A stretch of DNA of 35,817 bases from Priapulus caudatus (GCF_000485595.1 NW_014577099.1:226077-261893), one strand, 5' to 3'. Positions 10,701 to 22,700 are shown, counted from the stretch's first letter. Numbers and translations: made by a program. Notes: generated from the sequence alone by a model not told the origin.

Positions 10701-13700
10701 ACCACTATGAAATGTGCCATAAATTGATGAATTAACAATATTTTCATTTCATTAAACGTGTCGAATTATTACAATTAAGCTCTATCTGCATTATTGACCC
10801 AATTATGAAGCAAAATGTTATTGTACAAAAATATATTAAGCTATACTGAACATCACATTGTCTGTACATTAACTGACTCACCAGAAGGTGTTCCTTAACA
10901 CCAAAAGAGTTAGCTATTCGGAATTTGACTCCCTCATATCGACCCATGTAGTCCAACAGTATGGAATACCACTGTCAGATAAAAGAACTATTGTGAACTA
11001 TTGCACACATGCAAATAAACATGTAACTATATATAGTGCGAGTGCTCATTTACACAGGCCGCTAGACGTGAAATCCAGAATTTCAGGAAAAATCATGGAC
11101 TAGGACTAGCAACATGTGTCACAAGTTTATCCAGTGATTATTTTCCTGAAACACTGGATAATGCATAAACATACAACAAAGCATCAAGGGCCTATCAACT
11201 GCTGTTGATGGGCTCTTAAAAACATGCATTCCAAATCACTACTACTAAACATGCACAAAAAATCAACCAGCTAGTGCACAGTGGTATTCATATGTAGATC
11301 TGAACTTACACCAAAATGATCTCGTACAATGTACGAATTTTGTATCTGAATCTTGAAATTGCCATAGAAACCAACATACGCTAGTTGTGCAGCATACCAC
11401 TGAAGCGGTAGAAAACGTATCCGCAATAAATTAAAGGAAATAAAAATGTTCTGGAAACATGCTATGAAAGCAAATAAATTCAAATTATTTATGCACATAA
11501 AAAAAACTGTTCTGATATTGATTAGTCAACAATTTTAGAATAAGAATTAACAATAATGCAAACAAAGATTAGTCAAAAATGTTAGAATTAATGGTTGAAA
11601 TTATAGCACCAAACATCACGTTTATTTTAATATAGAGCTACCACGTACCATGACACTATATAAAGAATTCCTAACAGATACTAAACCTGCATGATATGCC
11701 AAGATGCTATTTCATTATAATGGCATATAGCTTCAAAAAAGGACAATTAAAACTATCATTCACAGTAAAAGAAAACAGAGTGAGTTCAGGCACACTTATT
11801 GAGCCATCAATATGAAATACAGTATGTAAGAACCCACAGTTGGATAAGATATCTCAATGTGATACAACTTCAAGCAATAAAAATTTGGTAGTCTGTGATT
11901 GAGTTTTCAACAGTAACCAATCAACTAATCACATAGCTCGCTGACAGCATGGGTGCAATGATCCCATGGACTATTGTGACACGTGAGCATTCTCAGTGAA
12001 CATAGTTTGTAATTTAACGCAATAATTATAAGTGAACGAAATGTGAGAAAAAGATTCTATCACTGTTTGTCATTATAAGAAATGACAGTAATATCTCACC
12101 CATTGGGGTAAAATCTCACCCAAGTAATATCAATTTGAACCTAACACAAACAGAGTGAGTACGATAGCGAAATTTCTATCACTCATGTGACATTGCATCG
12201 TCTATATAGGCACAATTATGTCAGTACCTTGTGAGCAGCAAAGTTGTTTTCATTCAGTTTCACAGCAATCTCAGCATGATGGAGGCCTTCATACGTGAGC
12301 TCCTTCTTCTTTGTTTCATCTGTCTCCTTCTTTGACTTATCAGATGCAGCCCTCGCAAGTCGCCACTGAATCTCATCATTCTTTGAATCCTGCATGTGGA
12401 ACTCAAATCATCATCATTGTCCCTGTTTCTGCCCCCACGGAATGTACCCTATGATCGGAAGGAACTCATCATGAAGAATAAGGTAGCAGAAATTAGCAAT
12501 ATAGTAACAATGCAACACTTACCACTTAGCATAGGTTGAGTCCACAGGAATAAATTAGTTACTGTTGACGCAACCAAATAGTTGAACGTTTCATTTTCAT
12601 ATGAGAACCAATTGCTGTTCTCACGACAACAAATAGGCCTCACAAATACGATTTTATGTATTCACGAAATATAAATGATCAAATTCTAAGCAAAAACTCA
12701 AAACACATACTTCCATTATTGCTAAGATCCTAATATGGACCTCAAAATATTAACCAGTCATCAATTCTGAGTACTTGCAAAATCTTCTCCACCACCTCAT
12801 CTCCAACCAGCCTTATTATGATTAATAGTTTTAATATTAAATGAAAATATTAAAAGTAATACTATTCCTGAATTATTTATTACAAGGATATTGAATGAAT
12901 ATCATGCATAGAGCACAACACACCTAGCTGTGTGACTGTGACTATGGTACATAACCTCCTTTTAAAGCAAGGCTCTAGTCTTGTAAAAAGCTTTTTCTCA
13001 ATGACAAGGTATCTTCATGTGATAAGCGATGAATAACTATATACCTTGTATTGCGAGAGGAATTCATAGAGCTTGTCAACTTCGTGATGGTCATAAAGGT
13101 TGTCAGCCATTTCAACAATCTCATCATCAACTTTCTTATCTGTAACAAGAAAACCAAAAAGGAAACAGTTATAATATTTTACACTCTGCTATATTATGTA
13201 CATTCCGAATCACATGTTCTTGAGATGGGGAAACTCAACTCAAAAATAAACTTGAAAACTTGAAAACAATCAACTAAGATAGAGTAACTGCATTGAATAC
13301 AAATATAAACGAGCTGATCTTTCAGTTATTTACCTGATAACAACTATATCACCTCAAATCAAATAAACTTTAAACATGCATAGCTACAAAATAAATATAT
13401 ATGTAAAGACCTAGCATTATTCTCAAATAGCTTTGTTACTTATGTTTCTTGTGTCATCTGGTTGAAGGAGGACAGTCTTGCATTCTTCTTTAAGTGATGC
13501 TGACCAATGCACCTCAGCTTTCTTAGTTATTGACAAATGCATCATAGCTGAACCACACCACTGCACTGATGCACTGCACTCAATAAGACAGCAACACTCG
13601 CTAATTCTTCACAACACCCAGTGTGCATAAATCCCTAATGATATCAGAAAGGTAAGCCGTGTCACAATATCTGCCACTTTGCCTCCGACTAGTGCTTTCA

Positions 13701-14833
13701 AAACCTGATGCTTGATGACCGAAACAAATCACACAAAATGCTGCAGGCATAGATTGTGTGCCCCACACCCAGTGCCGTACGTATGTGTGAAGATAGCATT
13801 GGTACTTTCTGACCCACTATACATACACTAATAGGTAAGGAGAGTCAGGAAGTGAGATCATTAGTGTCCCATACATCATGTATGCTGCTCTTCTGTCAAT
13901 GACTACATGTATATATAAAGAGCAAGCCGAATGAATAGTTTCAAACTACTTAAGAAGGCGCAAGACAGTTTTGCCCACACACACTCTGTTCTAGGCTCAC
14001 TAGCACAATGCAGCAGCTGCTGTGAGCAGCACAATGCATGTCATCAATTACGCAATTATTCCTCAGTAAGTGTGAACTGTAGGACTTTCCCGTTTCCACG
14101 TCATACTGTGAATTATGCAATGTTGGTATGGCCATATAACAATACCACACAATTCCTGCTATTTGGTGAAACAATTGAAAATATCTAGAACGAAAATAGA
14201 AGAGAATGATGCTGTTTACCTTACTTTAGCTCATGAAATATATGTTCAGGTACTTTCAGTTAGGTTTTGTGTGCAATAAAGGAGGACAACAGATATAAAC
14301 GTAGCTTTAAAGTGATTACGTCACCGTAAATAGTAAAAAATAAAAAATATATTTCCACTTTTTCACAAAATATAAGTAATTCTGTTCACATTTTATGGTT
14401 AAATTGCTGCATTATACTTCCTATTTTACTATATTGTTCGATGTGAACATACACTTGTGACCCATACATAGCCCATAGCAAACAATTAATGTTGAGAACA
14501 TTTTAATTCAAATCGTCCAGGTTTTTTGGATTTTCAACTAGTTGAGAAACAATCTTATCAGGTAAGAATTTGACGATTTGTTTAGTCCCGTTAGTTCTTA
14601 CTTTTAATGTAAAAAAAAAGACAATTTTTTTTTTTACAAGTTTTACCATAGAAAATTCGTGACGTAGTCCCTTTAAGCAACTCATATTGATGTTGTATAT
14701 ATTTCGAGTGTTAAAACTGCTGGGCAGACTTACCTGGTTGCTGTGCATATACAATCGTAGTAAATGCAAGAAATGATGGTATGGCAAATCTTCCCAAGTT
14801 TCCATTGAAGAAATTCCTTCCCACACCACAAAT
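7745..14833 (-). CDS. RMDN1: Regulator of microtubule dynamics protein 1-like (RMDN family), 5'-partial
   Basis: Minus-strand exons in transcript order: 14734-14833, 13045-13139, 12228-12389, then 11310-11399 and/or 10882-10971, then 9774-9829, 8800-8918, 8360-8493, 7745-7795. With one of the two 90-nt exons the phases join to about 268 residues before the TGA. The first visible exon has a hydrophobic run (RFAIPSFLAFTTIVYA), suiting a membrane or mitochondrial leader. Family hallmarks follow: IQWRLARAASDK, then NFAAHKWY, KAIALNPQDATSIH, FADMPWYQRKIASMLFATPP and VDPNFYSMNLTMLGKTY, with the chain ending AGELLASLGVKS. These are TPR-like helices of the RMDN/FAM82 family, linked by family knowledge to microtubules and mitochondria. 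The first coding exon (phase 0 into 14833) was not found. Introns hold a MITE at 10266-10623. The assignment to RMDN1 rather than RMDN2/3 rests on length and leader type. Confidence 0.88.
8919..9773. other. RMDN intron, no gene seen
   Basis: AT-rich intron with a short purine tract (GATAGATAGAGAGGGGAGGG) near 9243-9275. Otherwise nothing recognisable on either strand. Confidence 0.5.
10266..10623. mobile_element. MITE, hAT-like, 358 bp, with target duplication
   Basis: The termini CAGGGGTCGAAATAAG and CTTATTTCTACCCCTG are inverted repeats of 16 bp with one mismatch, flanked on both sides by CTTGTT (10260-10265 and 10624-10629), a likely target site duplication. The interior repeats GGACCATC/GATGGTCC motifs in both orientations and has no coding frame. 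The CAGGG start suggests a hAT-derived element. It sits in the RMDN intron 9830-10881. Confidence 0.75.
10882..10971 (-). CDS. RMDN alternative exon, copy a (downstream)
   Basis: This 90-nt exon of phase 0-0 encodes 30 residues beginning WYSILLDYMGRYEGVKFR and ending VKEHLL. The acceptor is CTGACAG and the donor CTG|GTGAGT. It aligns along its whole length with the exon at 11310-11399 (12 of 30 residues identical by hand count). It corresponds to the WYAI...KEHF segment of animal RMDN1 and keeps the family's YEG and KEH residues, so it is the more canonical copy. Confidence 0.85.
11310..11399 (-). CDS. RMDN alternative exon, copy b (upstream)
   Basis: This 90-nt exon of phase 0-0 encodes 30 residues beginning WYAAQLAYVGFYGNFK and ending VRDHFG. 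The acceptor is CGCTTCAG and the donor GGT|GTAAGT. It is homologous to 10882-10971, from which it is 338 bp away, and is open with intact splice sites. Inclusion of either exon keeps the frame between 12228-12389 and 9774-9829; inclusion of both also would. Mutually exclusive use is inference. Confidence 0.75.
11400..12227. other. RMDN intron, no feature seen
   Basis: AT-rich intron between exon 12228-12389 and the first of the duplicated exons. I looked here for a third homologous copy of the 90-nt exon (a WY...H pattern after AG on the minus strand) and saw none. Confidence 0.45.
12390..13044. other. RMDN intron, no feature seen
   Basis: AT-rich intron bounded by a GTATATAG donor and a CATGCAG acceptor on the minus strand. 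No repeat or RNA recognised. Confidence 0.45.
13140..14733. other. RMDN intron, about 1.6 kb, no gene seen
   Basis: It is bounded by a GTAAGT donor (minus, at 14733) and a TTACAG acceptor. The sequence is mixed, with short frames only. GCAGCAGCTGCTG near 14011 is a small palindrome of no clear meaning. Confidence 0.45.
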
Positions 14834-17060
14834 CTACAAGGTGAAAAAAACAAAGGAAACATTTTAGGCTCAGCCACATTATAATGCATTCCTGTATAAT
14901 GTGTGCTCTTATTTGTATGCCAACACTTGTTCTATAGCCATGGTTCTATGTTTAGTAGTATAAATAGATTCATGGTAGAACCATGAACACATACATACAT
15001 CTCATATACTTATATTCATGACTTTTATAACACACCAATGTGGAAAAAAGATAAAATGAAGTCGTGTCATTTATATTTTATTAGAATATGTAGTTAATTA
15101 GAAATAAGAATTATAATTAGTTGTGAATCTTTATCTAAATCCATATTTGACTAGATCAATTAAATTTAGAATCAAATTTAGATTTATACATTAACAATTT
15201 AATTCTTAATTAATTTTGCCATTGTATAAATAAATTAAGCCAGTGTAAAAAGAGAAAGAAGTTAGAACGATAGCTTTGACTTGACTCTGACTCTAAGTAA
15301 GACTAAGAGACAGCTCTCGCTGCTGTGACAACTCTGTTACTGAATGGAAACACAGCTGTTTCCAGTTCTCCCTACGGGGCTACAATTCTCAAAGGGCCTC
15401 TAAAAGTTCCAAGAGCCATAACTGCAAACTTATGAATGAAAATGAGAATGTGGAACTTTTTCAAATGTTCTGCTATACCCTCGCTATGTAGTGAAAAAAT
15501 CCACGGGCAGATGTTGCTATGTTACATTTTATTATATCAATAGTAGGCATAGTGTTGTTCTGATGATCAATTATAATCGAAAGTCGAACGTTTCCAGCTA
15601 TCGATTACATAATCGATTAAGAATACAAATGTGCGATCATCGAAGTTAGCTATCGTGACGTAAGAACAATGTCGCATATTTTCATAATGCTAGTGTTTTA
15701 CTCATTACTTATTTAATTTTAACTGCAAAAATGCTAAATGTACGATTTATCCTGAGAGTATCATTCAATTTTGTATATTGTATTTCAACAAATGGTGCAT
15801 AAAAAACACCAACTAAAACTTGAACAAGAATTTAATCATTCAGCTGATGATGAATGGAGTAGGTGAGGGAACAGACAACGAGTTGAAAGAAAGTGGTGAG
15901 ACGTAGCCACAGATAAAATATGGTAGAGAATAATAGGGATAAACAGAAAGGGAGTAGGTGTCAATATAAGGAATGGGGAGTAAGGAAGAAAATAGCGAGG
16001 AGAGTTGCGAATTGAATCTCGAATGCTTAGATATAATCCAAATGCAATCTTACTTAGTACCTCGCACATTACAATCAATGATTATAGTGAACAAAGTCTT
16101 TCCTTAATTAAGTTTTATTGTGCCCAGATGGCAAGCAGGGATCATTGGTAAAATTATGACTCAATGGACTTTAGCCAAATTTCCAGGATTTCCCAGGACC
16201 AAGCATGAAAATAGCCTACATCTCAGGTTTATAATAACTGTGGTTTTTGGTGAAATTACTGAATAAAATAGAGCTCGATCAGCTTTGATATGGAGTGGTG
16301 CTGTAAAAATATATTGTAAAAAACATACTGCTCACTTGCAAAAATGAAGTAAATATCTGCTTTCAAATTGTGAATTTTAACCTTTATTTGGATTGTGAAT
16401 AGGCCCCATATTTGGGCCCAAATCTAGCCTACATAAAACCCTGAGACATCTCAGGTCAGACTGCACTCAGAGAACATAGATGGATTATATAAACCATAGA
16501 AGGTATTATAACAGGACGCCGGATGCAGGAGCGAGCCCCGATCGCAGGAACATGCATGTTCTATACACATGCACTGCATTTCCTCTAAAGGTGCACTATA
16601 CATTGGTTGCATATGTATCACATTGATTGAGTTTCAAATTAGTTACTTAAGAGCGAGTTTATATTTCATCTTCTGTGTTTGGTGGTTATAGCTTACTGAT
16701 TTACACTGATTATGCAAATTTATTTACAAATTCTGCATGTGCGAGTATCCATAACCAACGCTTCTGTAACGAAGGGAATTACCTAGATACAAATACGTAG
16801 CTCAACTGAGTAGGTTACTACTCTGCTACTAAGGCCACACATTTATTAGAACTTTATAAATGTCTAATCTAGCCTACCGCTAATATCAGATTGTTACTGT
16901 AATTAGTGTTATAACTTATGTTATGTAAGGCGATCGGCCTTAATTATTAGTAGTAAATTAGTAAATCGTCCTTATTAATTAGTGCACTTGTTGTTATCGC
17001 CACATCGCCATCGCCCATCGGGTATAGAGCAAACATGCGCTACGAACAGAAAGGTCATAT
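14834..17060. other. Region upstream of the visible RMDN exons; no gene identified
   Basis: The missing first RMDN exon (minus strand, ending in phase 0) should lie here or further right. Only weak candidates were seen, for example a three-codon frame near 16063 before GTACTAAG, and none is supported. Sequence near 15560-15660 has repeated ATCGATTA/TAATCGAT words, probably decayed repeat DNA. Confidence 0.4.
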
Positions 17061-17308
17061 TTACCTCCGCCCAACGGAGTTGGAGGAGGTTATGTTTTCG
17101 CTCTCGTGTGCGTGTGTTTGTGTGTTCGTGTGTTCGCGCGATCGATATTAGCGCGTCAGCCAGCGAGCCAGCGAGCCAGCGAGCCAGCCAGTGCAGCGAG
17201 CCAGCGAGCATGTACATATCAGCGAGCAGCAGCAACGAGCGGCTGCTACGAGCGATCGAGCAGCAAGCCAGCTAGATACAATAATGTAACCCAAACACAG
17301 GATATCCT
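17061..17308. repeat. Partial copy of the CCTCCGCC-end repeat plus inserted tail (copy A beside gap)
   Basis: It begins TTACCTCCGCCCAACGGAG and carries the GCCAGCGAGCCAGCGAGCC core. It continues past AAGCCAGC into TAGATACAATAATGTAACCC, ending at GGATATCCT. It matches 17444-17691 over its whole 248 bp with only about two differences that I can see. Confidence 0.8.
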
Positions 17309-17382
17309 AATAATTATCCTATCCAATCACCGTCCTGGACATCATCTCTATCCTTGAACTGAATGGGCAAACACACGCAGTA

Positions 17383-17392
17383 NNNNNNNNNN
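17383..17392. other. Assembly gap (run of 10 N)
   Basis: Ten unknown bases join two contigs. Both sides carry near-identical repeat copies, so the true order and copy number here are uncertain. Confidence 0.99.
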
Positions 17393-17443
17393 GTGTGTCC
17401 GCGCTCATGCGCGCAGTGCGCGTGACAAATTTATTACTGCTTA

Positions 17444-18390
17444 TTACCTCCGCCCAACGGAGTTGGAGGAGGTTATGTTTTCGCTCTCGTGTGCGTGTGT
17501 TCGTGTGTTCGTGTGTTCGCGCGATCGATATTAGCGCGTCAGCCAGCGAGCCAGCGAGCCAGCGAGCCAGCCAGTGCAGCGAGCCAGCGAGCGTGTACAT
17601 ATCAGCGAGCAGCAGCAACGAGCGGCTGCTACGAGCGATCGAGCAGCAAGCCAGCTAGATACAATAATGTAACCCAAACACAGGATATCCTGTTTTTGGG
17701 TTTCCATTATTGTTAGTGTGTTCGATTTGCTTCCCCAGAGCCACCTGGGTTAACCTGGGTACGAAATCGAACGCATCTGGGTTAGGGAAGATAAACAAAT
17801 GGTTTTTGGGTTAACCCGGGTTAATTATCATCATGGATGCCAGTGACAAGAAAAAAAGAATAGCAATTGCAATCTAAGAATGGGCTCAAGGATAGAGAGC
17901 ATGTCCAGTAATAATAATTATCCTATCCAATCACCGTCCTGGACATCATCTCTATCCTTGAACTGAATGGGCAAACACACGCAGTCATTGACAGTCCTGC
18001 TTCATTACTACTGCTACATTCATGCAATTCCCGCACTGATGTATCGTTGCCATGCATGGTGTCATTGCAATGGATTGTGGGATACTTCCCCAAGCCCCCC
18101 CCCCAAGTGAGCGGCTCGGCGAGCGGGTTACTTCATCCTCACCTGGGTTGACCCGGGTAACGCAAAAATACCACGTGACTGCCAAATCGAACGTATTTGG
18201 GGCTGGCCCGAGTAGACCCAGGTTAACTTGGGGAAGCAAATCGAACGCACTATGTATCTACAAGCCAGCAAGCCAGCGTGTACATGTCAGTACGCTGGCG
18301 TATATCATGGCTTATTCGTGTGTTTGTGAGTCGTATGGCGTATGTCGCTGGCGGAGGTATGCACTCTCCGTGAGTGCACTCTGTCTAGTA
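17444..18390. repeat. CCTCCGCC-end repeat split by nested insertions
   Basis: The left part 17444-17655 and right part about 18261-18390 together equal the complete element at 3069-3367 in reverse orientation. The right part runs from AGCCAGCAAGCCAGCGTG to TGCACTCTGTCTAGTA. The intervening 600 bp is an insertion that starts TAGATACA and ends TGTATCTA, and it contains the MITE at 17714-18249. This gives a relative order of events: outer repeat, then insertion, then MITE. Confidence 0.75.
17714..18249. mobile_element. MITE with GTGYGTTCGATTTGC termini and TA target duplication
   Basis: The inverted termini GTGTGTTCGATTTGCTTCCC and GGGGAAGCAAATCGAACGCAC are flanked by TA at both ends. Subterminal copies of ACCTGGGTTAACCTGGG and internal AATCGAACG repeats occur in both orientations. 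There is no transposase frame. TA flanks fit a TA-targeting DNA transposon, but the superfamily is not assigned. The stretch 17913-17986 inside it recurs at 17309-17382 beside the assembly gap. Confidence 0.65.
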
Positions 18391-18612
18391 ATATCTATGT
18401 GATAATGTGTAGGTAGGTAGTGCATACTCCCTCGATCCTCGCAGTACATCGATTACTAGATGCATACATAATCATGCTCGTTGCTAGCCACAAGTTCCCT
18501 TCTCGCTTAACACTACGTTGGCGACGACGTGTAACAGTCGGAGAGCCTGGTCGGTTTAGCTCGTAGCCAACCTCATTATTACTATTAGTATTAGCTCAAG
18601 TACTAGGGCTCA

Positions 18613-18918
18613 TAGGGTCTATGTCCCCCAGGGTACTGCCGGAATGTACCCTGGGTACGGTCCGGTATACCTGGTAACTATCTGATATGGTTAGGGTTAG
18701 GGTTAGGGTTAGGGTTAGGGTTAGGGTTAGGGAGTAGGCGTAGGCGACTCCATAGACTCGTTAGTGGAGTAGGCGAGGTACGGTCCGGCATATTAGATAG
18801 TACCAGCAGAGCATATAAATCACGTTGATTTATATGTTCTGGTACCAGGGTACGTGTTCCGGTATACCAGACCGTACCCAGGGTACGTTCCGGCAGTACC
18901 CTGGGGGACATAGACCCT
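18613..18918. repeat. Palindromic element with telomeric repeat core (family 1, copy 2)
   Basis: Its ends (TAGGGTCTATGTCCCCCAGG and the inverse) and its CGCCTACTCC-type core are the same as at 3396-3668, but the interior is inverted. The core has seven perfect TTAGGG units (18691-18732). An extra hairpin CATATAAATCA-CGT-TGATTTATATG (18815-18839) is present here and not in copy 1. CTCA flanks both borders if the right end is taken at 18918. Confidence 0.85.
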
Positions 18919-18940
18919 CTCAGCAGTACTACTACTAGGC

Positions 18941-18983
18941 ATAGCCCGCGTACAGTTGCCCCAGGCAACCGTACGCGGGCTAT
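18941..18983. repeat. 43-bp near-perfect hairpin
   Basis: ATAGCCCGCGTAC (18941-18953) pairs with GTACGCGGGCTAT (18971-18983). A nested GTTGCC-CCA-GGCAAC stem follows with one A/C mismatch between. It begins 22 bp after the family 1 telomeric palindrome. Confidence 0.8.
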
Positions 18984-19707
18984 AGTACTAAATCAGTAGA
19001 TGTATATTAACATTATAGTAGCTCATTATACCATATACCAGCCTTACGTACAGTAGCAGGTTTACTATGCGCAAATCGCTAATACTATTATTATATACAA
19101 TTATTATATATTACTATTAGTATTAGTATTAGTATTATTAGTATTACAATATATTATATTTACTAATGAGTAATGTCAGTAATGACAATCCCAATGGCAA
19201 TGGCAGTAATGCGCAATCGGCAACCTAGCTCCAAGAAACGGTTAGCTAATCCTAGCTCCAAGCTAGGGTTAGAAATAATTGACGTTATTGACGGTGTATT
19301 GACGTTAGTCACACAGCCTGGTCGGGTTATCGGCAACCCTACTCCGTACTCGCTTGTACACTTCACTGCACTGCAGCTTACTTACCATAGCCCACGTCAA
19401 TGGATTGTTGTAGACACGATATTTAATTCTCAAGGGTGTTTTCCGAACCGTGCAAATTATTCTGCGAAGAAGCATGTTTGTTTTGTTCCAGTTATCACTG
19501 AGAAAAGACGCCGATGAGCTGACTCTGTGTCCCACGTTTCTACAAGTATGTTTACTGGAGAGTGCTGCCCCCTGTACTCCACTTTATGTGACTTCTTCAA
19601 TTTACCCAGAGATGGCGCTGATTTCACCCGCGCATTCAAAGCAGTGATTCAAAGCTCAGATTCAAAGCTGCAGAGACTGACTTTTTATCTGGTTTCACGT
19701 CGTTATA
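18984..19707. other. MRNIP upstream region with simple repeats
   Basis: It starts with ATT/AGT triplet stretches (TATTAGTATTAGTATTAG near 19105-19145). It then has unremarkable sequence with short frames on both strands that overlap each other and resemble no protein I know. The last 100 bases before the MRNIP start include GAGATGGCGCTG and should hold its promoter and 5' UTR; no TATA box is evident. Confidence 0.4.
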
Positions 19708-22700
19708 ATGCCTCAGATCTTTAATGTGCTAAAATGCTGCTCCTGTGGCATGTTTCAAGTTCAGCAAAAGACAAAGGCTCGAAAATGGAGCTGTAAAGTT
19801 TGCAGTGTTAAACAAAGCGTGATAAAGGTCTCAGTGGCCACATGGCACATGTCATGTGTTTGTATACATCTAATGAGTAATGTAGAACCACTTTGGCAGC
19901 GTTCCAGAACGACCCGTGCATCTAATTTCTCCCCGTCCCGTTGAACTACTAAACGTTTTATAACACAAAGTACATGAAAAAACTGTAAATACATTATACT
20001 TTCTAAATTCGAGTGAAACTTCTTTGTCTCTACAGTACAGATTAACAGCTTTTTTAGCTTTTTCAGAGCCATTTTCTTAGAAAAACTCAAATAATTTTCA
20101 ATTCGATTAACTAGAGGAGAGGTTTCAAACGGGAGGACTGGACGTGATCACTTACCTTTCATTTGAGCCCAAGATCGACCTCCTCCTTGCAGGAATTCAA
20201 CGGGACGGGCCATTCAAAGACCCCCCATCAAAAATTAAAACGCTGTGGCTACGGGTACGGCAGCCGTATCTTAATGTCTCGAGGCTGGAGGTACGGCAGT
20301 CCATTTGCTTTCATACTTAACGAGACAAAGATGGCGGCGGGTGGCGCCAGATTTCGAAATAATGCCTTGGGAAATAAATTAACAATTTGAGAGTTTAGAT
20401 GAGCTAGAACCCTAACCCTAACCCTAAACCTAACCCTATTAACGCCAAACGGGGCTTCAACGAACGACGGCTGCCGTACCTCCAGCCACTGCGAATAACG
20501 TTTGCAGGCGTTTTGCAGATAAACAATATAGTCAAACTCCATAATCGTCAACACAAACGGAAAAACATTGTAACATTATTTGATATTTAGTGGTTATAAT
20601 AAGTTATAATACTTATAGAAATTTATTAGTTATCATAATCATTTAATGTAAAAATTACTTCTTACTCCTGGTTATATCTATGATCACAGGCACAGGCACT
20701 TGGAGCATTTCAATAAAATATAATGCTAAATAAATACGAATTCTATTTACTACCAATGTCTTAACATTTCTCTACTCTCTTTCGCCTAGTATTGCCGATA
20801 ATTACCTGTAAATGCCGGTCAAATGCTCCTCTGCAACGCACAGGTACACCGCACGCACGGCGCACGCCGCTACACATTTATACTTATACACATATATCGC
20901 CGGCATCCAATAGGCAGCTGTTTGAGTGGGGGTGGTGGCTTTACAATTACAGGCTGCTAACATGATGCCTGTCCCATATTCTCTCATCGTGACCCATGCA
21001 CGGATAGAGAGATGGTATAATCAGAGACTGGGAGTGCATAACACGTGCTCGGATAACGTAGATGGGACTCTCATTGTTCACATGATAGAAGTTGACTGAT
21101 ACACCACTAGGGCTGTAACGATCCACCGAAATCGAATCGGATCGAGATTCTCTTCCCTCGATCCGATCCTCGATATGTTTCCCCGTATTTTCGATTCCAC
21201 TTCGAAACCACTTTTTTCCTCCAATAGATGGCGGCACTACGCTATATACTGTGGAGTGTTACTCAGCGGCTGTGCAGTGTATTATATATACTCTCTAGAC
21301 TCTCTAGTCTATTCACCATTTAGTATTCATTGGCAATTTCTAATAATTTATTATTGCAAAATAATGAAAATATAAAAAATAAGATAACATTTCAATATTT
21401 TGGGAATCGAATCGAAGGATTCGAATCGAGAGGCTTGTGTATCGTTACAGCCCTGTACATGCACCACTAACCCAACCGCAGAACAGTCGATCGTAGGCAT
21501 CCAGGCTTTTGTGGTTCTGAAAGTCCTTGAGAGTATAAAATGGACTCGGCTAGAATGTTAGGTAGTAAATTCACGAGATCCATATAAGTACGTGATGGGC
21601 ACAAGTTGTGGTCCTCGCTCCATTCTCATACGGGTGTCGATTCCCAATGCACGCAATTTTCTCGAGATAGCGTGCTTTGGCTACGTTGTCTAGTGAATCA
21701 AAGTACTTGTCCATACTACGTACACTTCAGACAGTTGGCAAATGTGCATACACCAGATGTTATAAAAAGCTGCGTTTGATAGCTATATATATATGCAGTA
21801 AAATCGGTGAAATTTCTGAACACTCGATGTAAACAAACTCGAGTCCATGAACATATGTGTTGCATGCAATCTCTCGACACTAATAAACCTGCATGCAAAG
21901 CCCTGCAAAACCGGACCTGTATAATCTCATTGAACTCTAGCAGACTAGCACCCCAACCCACGCTGATAAACCTGCCTGCAACACCCTGTAAAACCGGGTC
22001 TGCACAATCATATCGAACTCTAGCATCCCAAAAAAACACGCGCTGGTAAACCTGTCTGCAAAACCGGGATCCACTTTACTATAATAACACAGTCACTATC
22101 GTATGTACAATCTATCGATGTCAAATAGGTCGATTGTGCATATCGGTAACACGTGTTCGCAATTCTGGAACCAGTATGGCCGGCGGCATGGAATTTTTAG
22201 CTATTTTTAGTGCAAGTCGCGGAACCCTCTATAGCAATAAATATGTCCTTATACCCCTGTCACACCTTCACGCGATCACGCTTGCGCTCCCACTGCGACC
22301 TGAAAAGTATGAAAGCGCGAGGAAAAGCGCAGTAAGTTCTCTGAGAACGAGTTGGTGACACAGTGGAAACTGTCAAGAACGGAAGAGGGTCGCCATGAGC
22401 TACCTTGAGCGCCAAACCTCGGCGCTTGTGTTGGTCCGAATCAAAACAAGCGCAGCGGGTCGGCGCTCTGTAATGAGCGGTGTAATGACGCAGTACAGTC
22501 GCCATGGCAGCGCAAAGCGAACTACATGAGCGTATCGTGGACGTAGCAACAACGCATAGAAGCGACTTGGGGTCGCAGAAATCGTCCACTGCGACTGGTT
22601 TGCGACTGCTGTATGCTCATTGGGCTCTCCATACGTGCCTCTTCCGTTCTTATTGCGCCGTTACTGCGCTTCCACTACGCTTGCTGGGCGTGTTTCTGCT

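Noticed and set aside
16975-17716. Several overlapping frames of 75-99 codons with AS/EPASQ repeats
   Set aside because: They are translations of the CCTCCGCC-end repeat core, present in all frames and across the assembly gap.
18052-18402. 116-codon plus frame spanning the nested MITE border
   Set aside because: It crosses the boundary between the MITE and the outer repeat, so it cannot be an inherited gene; both parts are known repeat sequence.
19173-19517. 114-codon plus frame upstream of MRNIP
   Set aside because: It starts in simple repeats, is overlapped by frames of equal quality on the other strand, and resembles no protein family I know.
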